A stretch of 5,629 nucleotides of DNA from NCBI GenBank assembly GCA_938041945.1, contig CALISC010000006.1:1-5629 (forward strand). Direction: 5' to 3'. The translations under genes were made by a program, and so were the position numbers. The notes under the pieces are model-generated. The model ran no database searches and had not been told where the DNA came from. It saw nothing but the letters and a program-made list of their open reading frames with translations. Below are positions 1-5,587 of the stretch, in pieces. The first letter of the stretch is position 1. Every line of letters starts with the position of its first letter. This DNA is from an uncultured Acholeplasmataceae bacterium (GTDB taxonomy: Bacteria > Bacillota_I > Bacilli_A > Acholeplasmatales > Acholeplasmataceae).

Positions 1-35
1 TTTAACTAAACAAAATTTAAAAAAGGTAAAAAAAT

Positions 36-428
36 ATGGACGAAAATCAATTAAATAACCAAGAAGTAAAAGAAACTAACCCAGAATCTGCAACTAAAAC
101 AAAGCGAATCGGGGTAATTTTAAAGTACAGCAAACCGTATACTTTAAAGAAACTAAAAAACTTACATCAGGTAAAAATTCTAAGAATATCTGAGAAACAC
201 GAGACTTGCTATCTTTACATGAACGAAGGTTTCTTTAAAAAATTTGTCTCAATTATGCGTTCAACTGGAAACATTTGGGCAGAGAAATCAGAAATTTTTC
301 AAGACCAACATCTCAACTTTGACACAGAAATTTTTCAAGAGGCTGACGAAATTTGCGGAATGGATGTTTCTGGCATTGATCTGCAAAACATCCCTGAACT
401 ACAGGAACTTGAAAATCAGTTTACTTAA
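36..428 (+). CDS. Small hypothetical protein, possibly YlbG/DUF2129-like
   Basis: This 130-residue cytoplasmic protein has no signal peptide or membrane segment. Three regions are visible: a polar N-terminal tail (about 1-23), a compact core (about 24-88), and an acidic C-terminal tail (about 89-130) rich in Glu, Asp and Gln. The core reads as strand-helix-strand-strand-helix-strand: GVILKYS at 26-32, a Lys/Leu helix at 36-44, QVKILRIS at 45-52, TCYLYMN at 57-63, a helix at 64-76, then NIWAEKSEIF. That order resembles the YlbG (DUF2129) family of Firmicutes, but the match is by eye and weak, and YlbG is usually about 90 residues without these tails. The start is supported by an AAGGT Shine-Dalgarno at 25-29. 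The gene ends 26 nt before the surface-protein gene on the same strand, so the two are probably co-transcribed. A 16-nt direct repeat lies at 289-304 and 325-340. The reading frame looks real; the function is unknown. Confidence 0.8.
   Translation: MDENQLNNQEVKETNPESATKTKRIGVILKYSKPYTLKKLKNLHQVKILRISEKHETCYLYMNEGFFKKFVSIMRSTGNIWAEKSEIFQDQHLNFDTEIFQEADEICGMDVSGIDLQNIPELQELENQFT
289..340 (+). repeat. Exact 16-nt direct repeat, 36-nt period, inside the first gene
   Basis: CAGAAATTTTTCAAGA occurs at 289-304 and again at 325-340. The offset is exactly 36 nt, or 12 codons, so both copies are read in the same frame and each encodes Glu-Ile-Phe-Gln (residues 86-89 and 98-101). The bases outside each copy differ. 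This may be the remains of a small in-frame duplication between the folded core and the acidic tail. Confidence 0.75.
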
Positions 429-454
429 TTTACAAGTAAAAAAGGTGGTTTGAA

Positions 455-2212
455 ATGAAAGACAAGAAAAAACAAATTTATTTAATTTCGGCAATCGTTG
501 CCGCTATTGTTGCTTTAATAATTTTAATTACAACTTTAGCAGTTGTTTTAAAACCAAAAACAAACAAGCCAATCAAGCAAAACGGAACTACTTACAAAAT
601 TCAGCATATTTTCCAAGGACTGGCTGGTGAAATTGAAGAAAAAATAGTTGAAGAAACTAAGGCCGCAGAAGTTGGCGCTAAAGTACAAATTACACAAGAC
701 AATCGCAAGAAAGAATACGACAACGGCTTTGAAGTTGCGGACTTTGCAGAAGAGAAAAAAATAGAAGCAAATGGTTCAACTGTTTTTCAAATTAGATACG
801 GACGTAAATTATTTGAAGTTAACTTTGAAGTTAATTTCAATAACTCGACTTTTCCAGGCACAACCTACACAACCCCTCAGACCCAAAGAATTAAGTTTGA
901 AGCAAAAGCCCAAAAACCTACAGACCCAGAAATTACAGCCAGTGGCAAAAAATACCGATTTGTACATTGGCAAGAAAAATCTTTAATGAACGGAGTTTAC
1001 TCAAAACAAGCACCTTTTGATTTTAGTAAACCAATAACTAAAAACATCACTTTAGTTGCTTATTTTGAAGAACTTTTTTCAATTTCTTACCAAATTGAAC
1101 TAGAAAAACCAAATGGCGAGTTTGAAGAAAAAACAGAAACAAAAAGTTGGTTTCAAGCGGGCGATGTTCACACAGTTAACTACAAAAATCCAGACGAGCG
1201 AGTATACAGCGAAGTTATATACGACAAAAACTCGTTAACCGTTTCTCCAGACAACAGTCAAAACAAGGTAAAAATCACGGTAAAACGCAAAATTCACGCA
1301 GTCACATTCCAAGTACTAGGTGCTAACTTAACTTTACCTAAAAAACTAGTTAGACACGAAGACAGAATTTGGGAAATAGATGTAACCCATATTTACAGAG
1401 AAGGATATTATATTCAAAATATTCAAAAAGACGCAAAAAACTACAGTTTAGCCCACCTTCAGTCAGAATTTGTCACAAAAGACCTAACGGTAGTTTTTCA
1501 TTTAGCAAAAGATATTGCCGGAAAAGGAAAATACCCTCAGTCTTTGGTTTATCCAGATCCAAGTAAGTTAACTTTAATGGAAAACTCAATTAGAAGAACA
1601 GAGTATAAAATCGGCACAAAAACGCACAAAATCACTTTTAATCGTTATTTTTATCGTGATCAAAACGGAAATAAATACGAAAAGTTTGACGGAAATTTCT
1701 ATAAGTTTGAAGACGTTGAGTTTATCAAAATTCCTGGCAAGAAAACCAAGTTTACCCAAAAAATCATAGACTTTGCGCCGTACACTTTTATACTTAGGGA
1801 CCAAAATAAAAAAATCGCCTTTGAAAACTCATTTTTAAGTTCGCTTACCGCTGACATTGCATTAGTCTTGGGCTTTGAAGTTTCTATACCTAGTTACCAA
1901 GACTCAGAAAAATACTCAATTAAACCAGCGCTGGACTTAAACAATTTTAATAATTTGAAAAAAACTGCAACTGACTACGCAACTGCTGTCTACGTTTCTT
2001 CTGAGTATAGACAACACGGAGACTACATTGATTCTCAACTACCATATGGTGTTAAGAGAATTGATAAAATCTTAGACTCGGGCAGTCAAACCTGGTGGTT
2101 AACTTCCCAAGTTGAAGGAGAAGACTCGCAGTCTTACTATATAGATAAGTCAGGTATGTTAAGCCAAAAAAGACAAAACTATCTGTTTGGTTTAGTTGTT
2201 TGTAAGGACTAA
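455..2212 (+). CDS. Membrane-anchored extracellular protein with MucBP/InlB-like repeats and a DUF6273-like C-terminus
   Basis: This 585-residue protein begins with a basic cytoplasmic stub (KDKKK) and one hydrophobic segment at about 8-32. There is no lipobox cysteine and no LPXTG signal, so it is probably an uncleaved N-terminal anchor with the rest outside the cell. The ectodomain then shows a MucBP-like beta-grasp module (about 46-124), an InlB B-repeat-like module (about 122-205; KPTDPEI, FVHWQE, FDFSKPITKNITLVAYFEE), a second MucBP-like module (about 208-285), and a degenerate InlB-like module (about 281-351; REGYY, FVTKDLTVVFHL). The C-terminal region (about 356-583) resembles DUF6273 proteins of gut Firmicutes and Mollicutes: GKYPQSLV near the start, NKYEKFDGNFYKFEDVEFI in the middle, TATDYATA, then TWWLTS and a closing FGLVV strand. 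The single cysteine is at 583. AAAGGTGG at 441-448 supports the start. The protein is probably a surface adhesin or sensor; no catalytic motif is visible and the ligand is unknown. Domain calls are by eye. Confidence 0.85.
   Translation: MKDKKKQIYLISAIVAAIVALIILITTLAVVLKPKTNKPIKQNGTTYKIQHIFQGLAGEIEEKIVEETKAAEVGAKVQITQDNRKKEYDNGFEVADFAEEKKIEANGSTVFQIRYGRKLFEVNFEVNFNNSTFPGTTYTTPQTQRIKFEAKAQKPTDPEITASGKKYRFVHWQEKSLMNGVYSKQAPFDFSKPITKNITLVAYFEELFSISYQIELEKPNGEFEEKTETKSWFQAGDVHTVNYKNPDERVYSEVIYDKNSLTVSPDNSQNKVKITVKRKIHAVTFQVLGANLTLPKKLVRHEDRIWEIDVTHIYREGYYIQNIQKDAKNYSLAHLQSEFVTKDLTVVFHLAKDIAGKGKYPQSLVYPDPSKLTLMENSIRRTEYKIGTKTHKITFNRYFYRDQNGNKYEKFDGNFYKFEDVEFIKIPGKKTKFTQKIIDFAPYTFILRDQNKKIAFENSFLSSLTADIALVLGFEVSIPSYQDSEKYSIKPALDLNNFNNLKKTATDYATAVYVSSEYRQHGDYIDSQLPYGVKRIDKILDSGSQTWWLTSQVEGEDSQSYYIDKSGMLSQKRQNYLFGLVVCKD
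812..835 (+). repeat. 12-nt tandem repeat at a domain junction of the surface protein
   Basis: TTTGAAGTTAAC at 812-823 is followed directly by TTTGAAGTTAAT at 824-835, giving Phe-Glu-Val-Asn twice (residues 120-127). It falls where the first MucBP-like module passes into the InlB-like module, both of which use a V-x-F beta strand there. It is probably a small local duplication. Confidence 0.6.
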
Positions 2213-2232
2213 AACAAACACAAGTCGATATT

Positions 2233-2272
2233 AAGTGTGTCAAGTCTTTATACTTGACGCACTTTTTATTTT
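2233..2272 (+). terminator. Rho-independent terminator of the surface-protein unit
   Basis: The arms at 2233-2244 (AAGTGTGTCAAG) and 2253-2264 (CTTGACGCACTT) pair over 12 bp with one G-U wobble around an 8-nt loop. TTTTTATTTT follows as the U-tract. The stem starts 20 nt after the stop codon of the surface-protein gene, and the rpsP operon starts just beyond it. Its 3' arm doubles as the candidate -35 region of the next promoter. Confidence 0.88.
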
Positions 2273-2282
2273 GTGTTAAACT
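2254..2282 (+). promoter_or_regulatory. Candidate sigma-70-type promoter for the rpsP operon
   Basis: TTGACG at 2254-2259 (5 of 6 matches to TTGACA) is followed by exactly 17 bp and TAAACT at 2277-2282 (4 of 6 matches to TATAAT). The predicted transcript start, near 2289, would leave a leader of about 27 nt carrying the AAGGAG site of rpsP. The -35 hexamer sits inside the 3' arm of the preceding terminator. No better pair was seen between the terminator and rpsP. This is a consensus match only. Confidence 0.55.
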
Positions 2283-2315
2283 AAATTTGTATTTAAATCA
2301 AAAAAGGAGTAAATT

Positions 2316-2546
2316 ATGGCATTAAAAATTAGACTTCAAAGATTCGGTTCAACTAAACGTCCTTTCTACCGTATTGTTGCTGCAGAAAGCCAAAGAGCAC
2401 GTGACGGTAAGTTTCTGGAAATCGTTGGAACTTACAACCCACTTTCTGGTGTAGTTGAAATTAAACAAGAAGTATACAACACCTGGATTTCCAAAGGTGC
2501 TAAACCAAGCGACACAGTTAAATCACTTTTAAAGAAACAAAAATAG
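2316..2546 (+). CDS. rpsP: 30S ribosomal protein bS16
   Basis: S16 is a small 30S subunit protein that binds 16S rRNA in the body of the subunit and helps assembly. The 76-residue product has the family hallmarks: KIRLQRFGSTKRPFYRIV at 4-21, RARDGKFLEIVGTYNPLSG at about 27-45, and ISKGAKPSDTVKSLL near the C-terminus. It is slightly shorter than the usual 80-90 residues, mainly through a compact link after NPLSG and the lack of a C-terminal extension, as also seen in mycoplasma S16 proteins. AAGGAG, 7 to 8 nt upstream of the ATG, is the clearest Shine-Dalgarno site in this operon. It is the first gene of the operon, 21 nt before khpA, and the promoter probably lies at 2254-2282. Confidence 0.97.
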   Translation: MALKIRLQRFGSTKRPFYRIVAAESQRARDGKFLEIVGTYNPLSGVVEIKQEVYNTWISKGAKPSDTVKSLLKKQK

Positions 2547-2567
2547 TTAAAGACGGAGTTTCAAACC

Positions 2568-2813
2568 ATGGTTTTAAATTTTGAGCAAATTCTAGCCAGC
2601 TTTGTCCGTCCTCTGTTAATTTATCCAGACGCACTTGAAATTAAAGTATCAGAACAAGATGCTTTAGTAGATATTTCTATGTTAGTTGAAGAAGCAGACC
2701 TGGGCCGAATTATTGGCAAGGGTGGCAAAACCGCCGCTGCTCTTCGTCAACTACTTTATTCAATTGCCACAAGAAACGGCAAAAAAGTAGCACTGGAAAT
2801 TAAAGCAAAGTAA
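2568..2813 (+). CDS. khpA: KH-domain RNA-binding protein KhpA (YlqC family)
   Basis: KhpA is a small single-KH-domain protein that binds RNA in the cytoplasm and, in Firmicutes, usually partners with KhpB (Jag/EloR) in post-transcriptional control linked to cell elongation and division. The 81-residue product is of family length. The KH signature is clear: LGRIIGKGGKTAAALRQLL at 45-63, with the GxxG loop (GKGG) at 50-53 preceded by hydrophobic strands and followed by a C-terminal strand (KVALEIKAK). The ATG is supported by GGAG at 2555-2558. Its place between rpsP and rimM is the standard Firmicutes position; the ylqD gene that often follows in Bacillus is absent. KhpB is not in the window, so the partnership here is inferred from the family. 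Confidence 0.94.
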   Translation: MVLNFEQILASFVRPLLIYPDALEIKVSEQDALVDISMLVEEADLGRIIGKGGKTAAALRQLLYSIATRNGKKVALEIKAK

Positions 2814-2822
2814 CTTAAACTT

Positions 2823-3290
2823 GTGTTTTTAATTGGCAAAGTAATTAAACCTTTTTCTTACAAAGGTTGGATTAAAGTGGAAAATCTTTCAGATTTTCCA
2901 CGTTTTTTAATGCACGAAATTGTCTATATTGAAAACAAGCCCTTTGAAATTGAACAAAGCAAACCTGGCACTAAATGTTTACTTATTAAACTAAAAGAAG
3001 TAAACTCAGAAGAAGACGCTAAACAAATTGCGCAAAAAGAAATTTACAGCAAAGTAAGGCCTGAACTCAAAGATAGTGAGTTTGTTTGTGCTGATTTGCT
3101 TGGTAAAACAGTTTATTTTAAAGATGCGGAAATCGGTAAAGTCAAAGAAGTTTACTTTTATCCAAACCAGCAAGTTTTAAAAATTGAAAAAGCCGATCAG
3201 ACTTACTTTCTACTGCCTTTCGTTAAACACTATATAGATGCGGTTGAAGAAAGTAAAATCACTGTTTTGAATTTAGGTGAATTTATATGA
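2823..3290 (+). CDS. rimM: Ribosome maturation factor RimM
   Basis: RimM helps the 30S head mature; in characterised bacteria it binds S19 and 16S rRNA. The 155-residue product is slightly short (family about 165-175) but has both domains: an N-terminal beta-barrel (about 1-78; IGKVIKPFSYKGWIKVENL, then the AKQIAQKEIYSKV helix region) and a C-terminal PRC-barrel (about 85-155; DLLGKTVYF, IGKVKEVYF, LLPFVKHYIDAV, ITVLNLGEFI). The start is GTG, chosen because the family begins right at FLIGK. The upstream CTTAAACTT carries no Shine-Dalgarno and lies only 9 nt after the khpA stop, so translation is probably coupled to khpA and weak. Codons 19-29 contain a perfect hairpin followed by six T's. The TGA stop overlaps the trmD start as ATGA. 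If TGA were Trp, only two residues would be added before a TAG. Confidence 0.95.
   Translation: MFLIGKVIKPFSYKGWIKVENLSDFPRFLMHEIVYIENKPFEIEQSKPGTKCLLIKLKEVNSEEDAKQIAQKEIYSKVRPELKDSEFVCADLLGKTVYFKDAEIGKVKEVYFYPNQQVLKIEKADQTYFLLPFVKHYIDAVEESKITVLNLGEFI
2877..2908 (+). promoter_or_regulatory. Terminator-like hairpin inside the start of rimM (possible attenuator)
   Basis: GTGGAAAATCT at 2877-2887 and AGATTTTCCAC at 2891-2901 form a perfect 11-bp inverted repeat around a TTC loop. One base later come six T's (2903-2908). This is the layout of an intrinsic terminator, but it lies in rimM codons 19-29 (VENLSDFPRFL, a family-conserved stretch). It could lower transcription or translation of rimM and trmD relative to rpsP and khpA. 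The structure is directly visible; the regulatory role is inferred. Only 4 of the 11 pairs are G-C and ribosomes on rimM would cover it, so any termination is likely partial. Confidence 0.5.
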
Positions 3291-4027
3291 AGATAGACAT
3301 TATTACTATTTTTAAAGAAGCCTACAGTAGTTTTTTTACAACTTCAATTGTAAATAGAGCAATTCAAAGTAAACACTTAGAAGTTAATTTACATAACTTA
3401 AGAGACTTTTCTTTAGATAAAAACCAAAAAGTAGACGACACAGTATATGGCGGCTCTGTTGGGATGCTAATGTCGGTTGAACCCATACACCGAGCAATTT
3501 CTGCGTTAAAGAAAAATAAAAACTCGTTTGTTGTTGCGTTTTCTCCGCAAGGTAAACCTTTAAATCAAGAACTACTAGACAGCCTTGCCAAAAAAGAACA
3601 CTTGATTTTACTGCCAGGCCACTACGAAGGATATGATGCTAGAGCACTTAACTTCATTGACCTTGAGGTTTCGGTTGGCGATTTTGTCTTAACTTCAGGA
3701 ATCTTGCCAAGCCAAATTTTAATAGATTGCCTGGTTAGACTGATTCCGGGAGTTATCAATCAAGACTCAGTTGACAAAGACACCTTTAAATACAGCTCAA
3801 TCCTGAAATATCCTGAGTACACTAAACCAGTTATATACGCAGGTCTCTCAGTACCTGATATATTGTTGAGTGGAAACCATCAAAAAGTAGATGAATATAA
3901 TTTTGAACAAGCAGTTTTAAGCACACTAAAAAAACGCCCTGACTTAATTAAAAACAAAGCCTTTGACTTGGATTCTTATAAAAAAATAAAAGCAATCTTT
4001 GATAAAGCAAAAGATTTTAAAAAGTGA
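3287..4027 (+). CDS. trmD: tRNA (guanine37-N1)-methyltransferase TrmD
   Basis: TrmD transfers a methyl group from S-adenosylmethionine to G37 next to the anticodon, preventing +1 frameshifting; it acts as a cytoplasmic dimer with a trefoil-knot SAM fold. The 246-residue product has family length. Visible motifs are KVDDTVYGGSVGMLM at 48-62, FSPQGKPL at 85-92, LPGHYEGYDAR at 109-119, VGDFVLTSGILPS at 130-142, RLIPGV at 151-156, DKDTF at 163-167 and VPDILLSGNH at 189-198. Arg151 and Asp165 align with E. coli Arg154 and the catalytic Asp169, and Glu114 with Glu116. Several usually invariant positions differ: GGGPG is GGSVG, GRYEG is GHYEG, and TGGELP is TSGILP. The ATG overlaps the rimM stop (ATGA), and AGGTGA at 3275-3280 supplies the ribosome site. 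The gene ends in TGA directly before a terminator. It is probably active but divergent. Confidence 0.95.
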   Translation: MKIDIITIFKEAYSSFFTTSIVNRAIQSKHLEVNLHNLRDFSLDKNQKVDDTVYGGSVGMLMSVEPIHRAISALKKNKNSFVVAFSPQGKPLNQELLDSLAKKEHLILLPGHYEGYDARALNFIDLEVSVGDFVLTSGILPSQILIDCLVRLIPGVINQDSVDKDTFKYSSILKYPEYTKPVIYAGLSVPDILLSGNHQKVDEYNFEQAVLSTLKKRPDLIKNKAFDLDSYKKIKAIFDKAKDFKK

Positions 4028-4056
4028 AAAAACCTGCACATTTAGTGCAGGTTTTT
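4028..4056. terminator. Bidirectional intrinsic terminator between trmD and pyk
   Basis: CCTGCAC (4033-4039) and GTGCAGG (4045-4051) pair perfectly around an ATTTA loop. On the plus strand TTTTT follows at 4052-4056 and ends the rpsP operon 5 nt after the trmD stop. On the minus strand the A-run at 4027-4032 reads as TTTTTT and ends the pyruvate kinase transcript. The A and T runs can also pair and lengthen the stem to about 12 bp. Confidence 0.92.
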
Positions 4057-4069
4057 CAATTCATAAAAC

Positions 4070-4084
4070 AGGATAAAACATCCT
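4070..4084. other. Small second hairpin downstream of pyruvate kinase
   Basis: AGGAT (4070-4074) and ATCCT (4080-4084) pair over 5 bp around AAAAC. On the minus strand this lies just after the pyk stop and before the strong shared terminator. It overlaps a direct repeat, ATAAAACA at 4063-4070 and 4073-4080, with a 10-bp period. It may protect the transcript 3' end, but it is short and could be chance. Confidence 0.25.
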
Positions 4085-4110
4085 TATTTAGTGATTAAAA
4101 AGCATTTTAA

Positions 4111-5535
4111 CTAGTCAGTAACGTCAATTATACGAAGCGTGTTAGTACGACCGTGAGTTTGCGCCCAGCCAGAAGTTAAAATAATTGTTGCACCTTTTTT
4201 TAATCCAAACGCTTTTGCGCCGTCAATGGCTTTAGCGTCGTATTTCAAAAAGTCGTTAACATGATTAACAACTCGTGGGTATACCCCAAAGTTAAGAGCA
4301 AGTTCACACGCAGTTTTAAAGTTATCAGTCAAAGCAATGATTGGTACCTGTGGTCTGAACTTACAAATTCGGCGAGCAGTACCTCCGGTTTCCGTAAAAG
4401 CAACAATAGCTTCAACTGAAGGTAAAGATATTGAAATTTGAGCAGCAGCGACACCAATTGAGTCGTTAATAGTTTTCTCTCCACTTGGAATTAAGTTCTC
4501 TAAATTTTGTTGATACGGAAAAATTTGTTCAATTTCGGTAGCAATTTGCACCATTGTTTGAACTGCTTCTACCCCGAACTCACCAACCGCAGTCTCACCG
4601 CTTAGCATAATAGCGTCAGAGCCATCTAAAATAGCGTTTGCAACGTCAGAGGCTTCTGCTCTGGTTGGACGCGGGTTTGAAATCATAGACTCAAGCATAT
4701 GGGTAGCCGTAATTACAGGCTTTCCAAAGAAGTTTGCGCGTTGTATCATTTTCTTTTGATAAATTGGAACTAAAGGAAATGAAACCTCTACACCTAAATC
4801 ACCACGGGCAACCAAAATACCAGCAGCCTCTTGCAAGATTTCGTCTAAGTTTTGATATCCTTCTTCGTTTTCAATTTTAGCAATTAATGGGATATTTGGG
4901 TTTGAAGTGTTTTTAACTAACTCTTTAACCGCTAAAATATCTTGTTTTGAACGTACAAAAGAAAGTGCTATTAAATCAGCACCATGTTCAATTGAAAACA
5001 AAATATCTTTTTTATCTTTTTCAGATAAAAAGACTTGTTTAATTTTTGCACCTGGACAGTTGCAAGACTTGTGGTTTTTTAAAAAACCTGTGTGGTGAAC
5101 AGTAGTTAAAATATCGTTATTTTTATATTTTTCAATAACGTCAAAACGCATTTTGCCATCATCTACTAAAATAAAGTCACCAACTTTAACACCTTTAAAA
5201 AGTTCAGGACAAGAAATGTGGAAACGCTCTGAGTTTCCTAAAACTGGCTCTTGTGTAATTAAAATCTTTTGCCCTTTTTTGACTTCAACTTTACCGTCTT
5301 CAAAGTTACCAGTTCTAATTTCTGGACCTTTGGTATCAGTCATGATTGCTAGATTGTAGTTTAGTTTTGCTCTTACTGCTTTTAGAGTTTTAAAAGTATT
5401 TTCATGCTCTGAGTATTCACCGTGTGAGAAGTTAACACGGGCTACATTCATTCCAGCGTCAATTAAGGCCTGAATTTTTTCAGGGCTACGAGAGGCCGGT
5501 CCAATTGTACAAATAATTTTGGTTTTTCTAATCAT
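4111..5535 (-). CDS. pyk: Pyruvate kinase
   Basis: Pyruvate kinase makes pyruvate and ATP from phosphoenolpyruvate and ADP in the last step of glycolysis, as a cytoplasmic tetramer. The 474-residue product is complete and of normal length, without the extra C-terminal PEP-utiliser-like domain of some Bacillus enzymes. Visible sites include VARVNFSHG at 31-39 (Arg33, Asn35, Ser37), DTKGPEIRTG at 67-76, a B domain (about 70-168), IAKIENEEG at 218-226 (catalytic Lys220, metal ligand Glu222), ARGDLGVE at 243-250 (Asp246), ITATHMLESM at 275-284 (Thr278) and PTRAEASDVANA at 290-301. The C-terminal effector domain has TETGGTARRICKFRP at 381-395 and HGRTNTLRII at 461-470. Glu72 in DTKGPEIRT, with Thr68, Lys69 and Thr75, is the residue set associated with potassium-dependent enzymes. 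ATG follows AGGTGA (5539-5544, minus strand). The gene converges on trmD and is probably monocistronic. Confidence 0.98.
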   Translation of the reverse strand: MIRKTKIICTIGPASRSPEKIQALIDAGMNVARVNFSHGEYSEHENTFKTLKAVRAKLNYNLAIMTDTKGPEIRTGNFEDGKVEVKKGQKILITQEPVLGNSERFHISCPELFKGVKVGDFILVDDGKMRFDVIEKYKNNDILTTVHHTGFLKNHKSCNCPGAKIKQVFLSEKDKKDILFSIEHGADLIALSFVRSKQDILAVKELVKNTSNPNIPLIAKIENEEGYQNLDEILQEAAGILVARGDLGVEVSFPLVPIYQKKMIQRANFFGKPVITATHMLESMISNPRPTRAEASDVANAILDGSDAIMLSGETAVGEFGVEAVQTMVQIATEIEQIFPYQQNLENLIPSGEKTINDSIGVAAAQISISLPSVEAIVAFTETGGTARRICKFRPQVPIIALTDNFKTACELALNFGVYPRVVNHVNDFLKYDAKAIDGAKAFGLKKGATIILTSGWAQTHGRTNTLRIIDVTD

Positions 5536-5557
5536 TTTTCACCTGTTTCTAATGTAT

Positions 5558-5587
5558 ATTATATCTATATGTTTATTTCAGAACCAA
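5558..5587 (-). promoter_or_regulatory. Candidate promoter of pyruvate kinase
   Basis: Read on the minus strand, a perfect TATAAT lies at 5563-5558. It is preceded by an 18-bp spacer and a weak -35, TTGGTT, at 5587-5582 (3 of 6 matches). Transcription would start near 5551, giving a leader of about 16 nt that carries the AGGTGA ribosome site. Further upstream to the window edge the sequence is A/T-rich with no gene or operator that I can support. Confidence 0.6.

Noticed and set aside
1..35. Possible promoter upstream of the first gene
   Set aside because: Only 35 A/T-rich bases are visible and no paired -35/-10 can be placed with fair spacing. The true promoter may lie outside the window.
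1586..1804. Open frame of 72 codons on the minus strand inside the surface-protein gene
   Set aside because: It lies fully within a well-supported gene, has no convincing ribosome site or family resemblance, and looks like a shadow frame. The same applies to the other short frames at 244-453, 771-986, 1369-1566, 2052-2243, 4907-5098 and 5153-5359.
3288..3296. Possible read-through of the rimM TGA stop as Trp
   Set aside because: TGA is followed by AGA TAG, so only two residues would be added, and all Trp codons in the window are TGG. A normal stop with ATGA coupling to trmD is simpler.
5073..5088. Perfect 16-nt palindrome GGTTTTTTAAAAAACC in the pyruvate kinase gene
   Set aside because: It encodes the conserved Gly-Phe-Leu-Lys-Asn motif of the B domain using AT-rich codons, and has no loop or adjacent regulatory context. 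Chance plus codon bias explains it.
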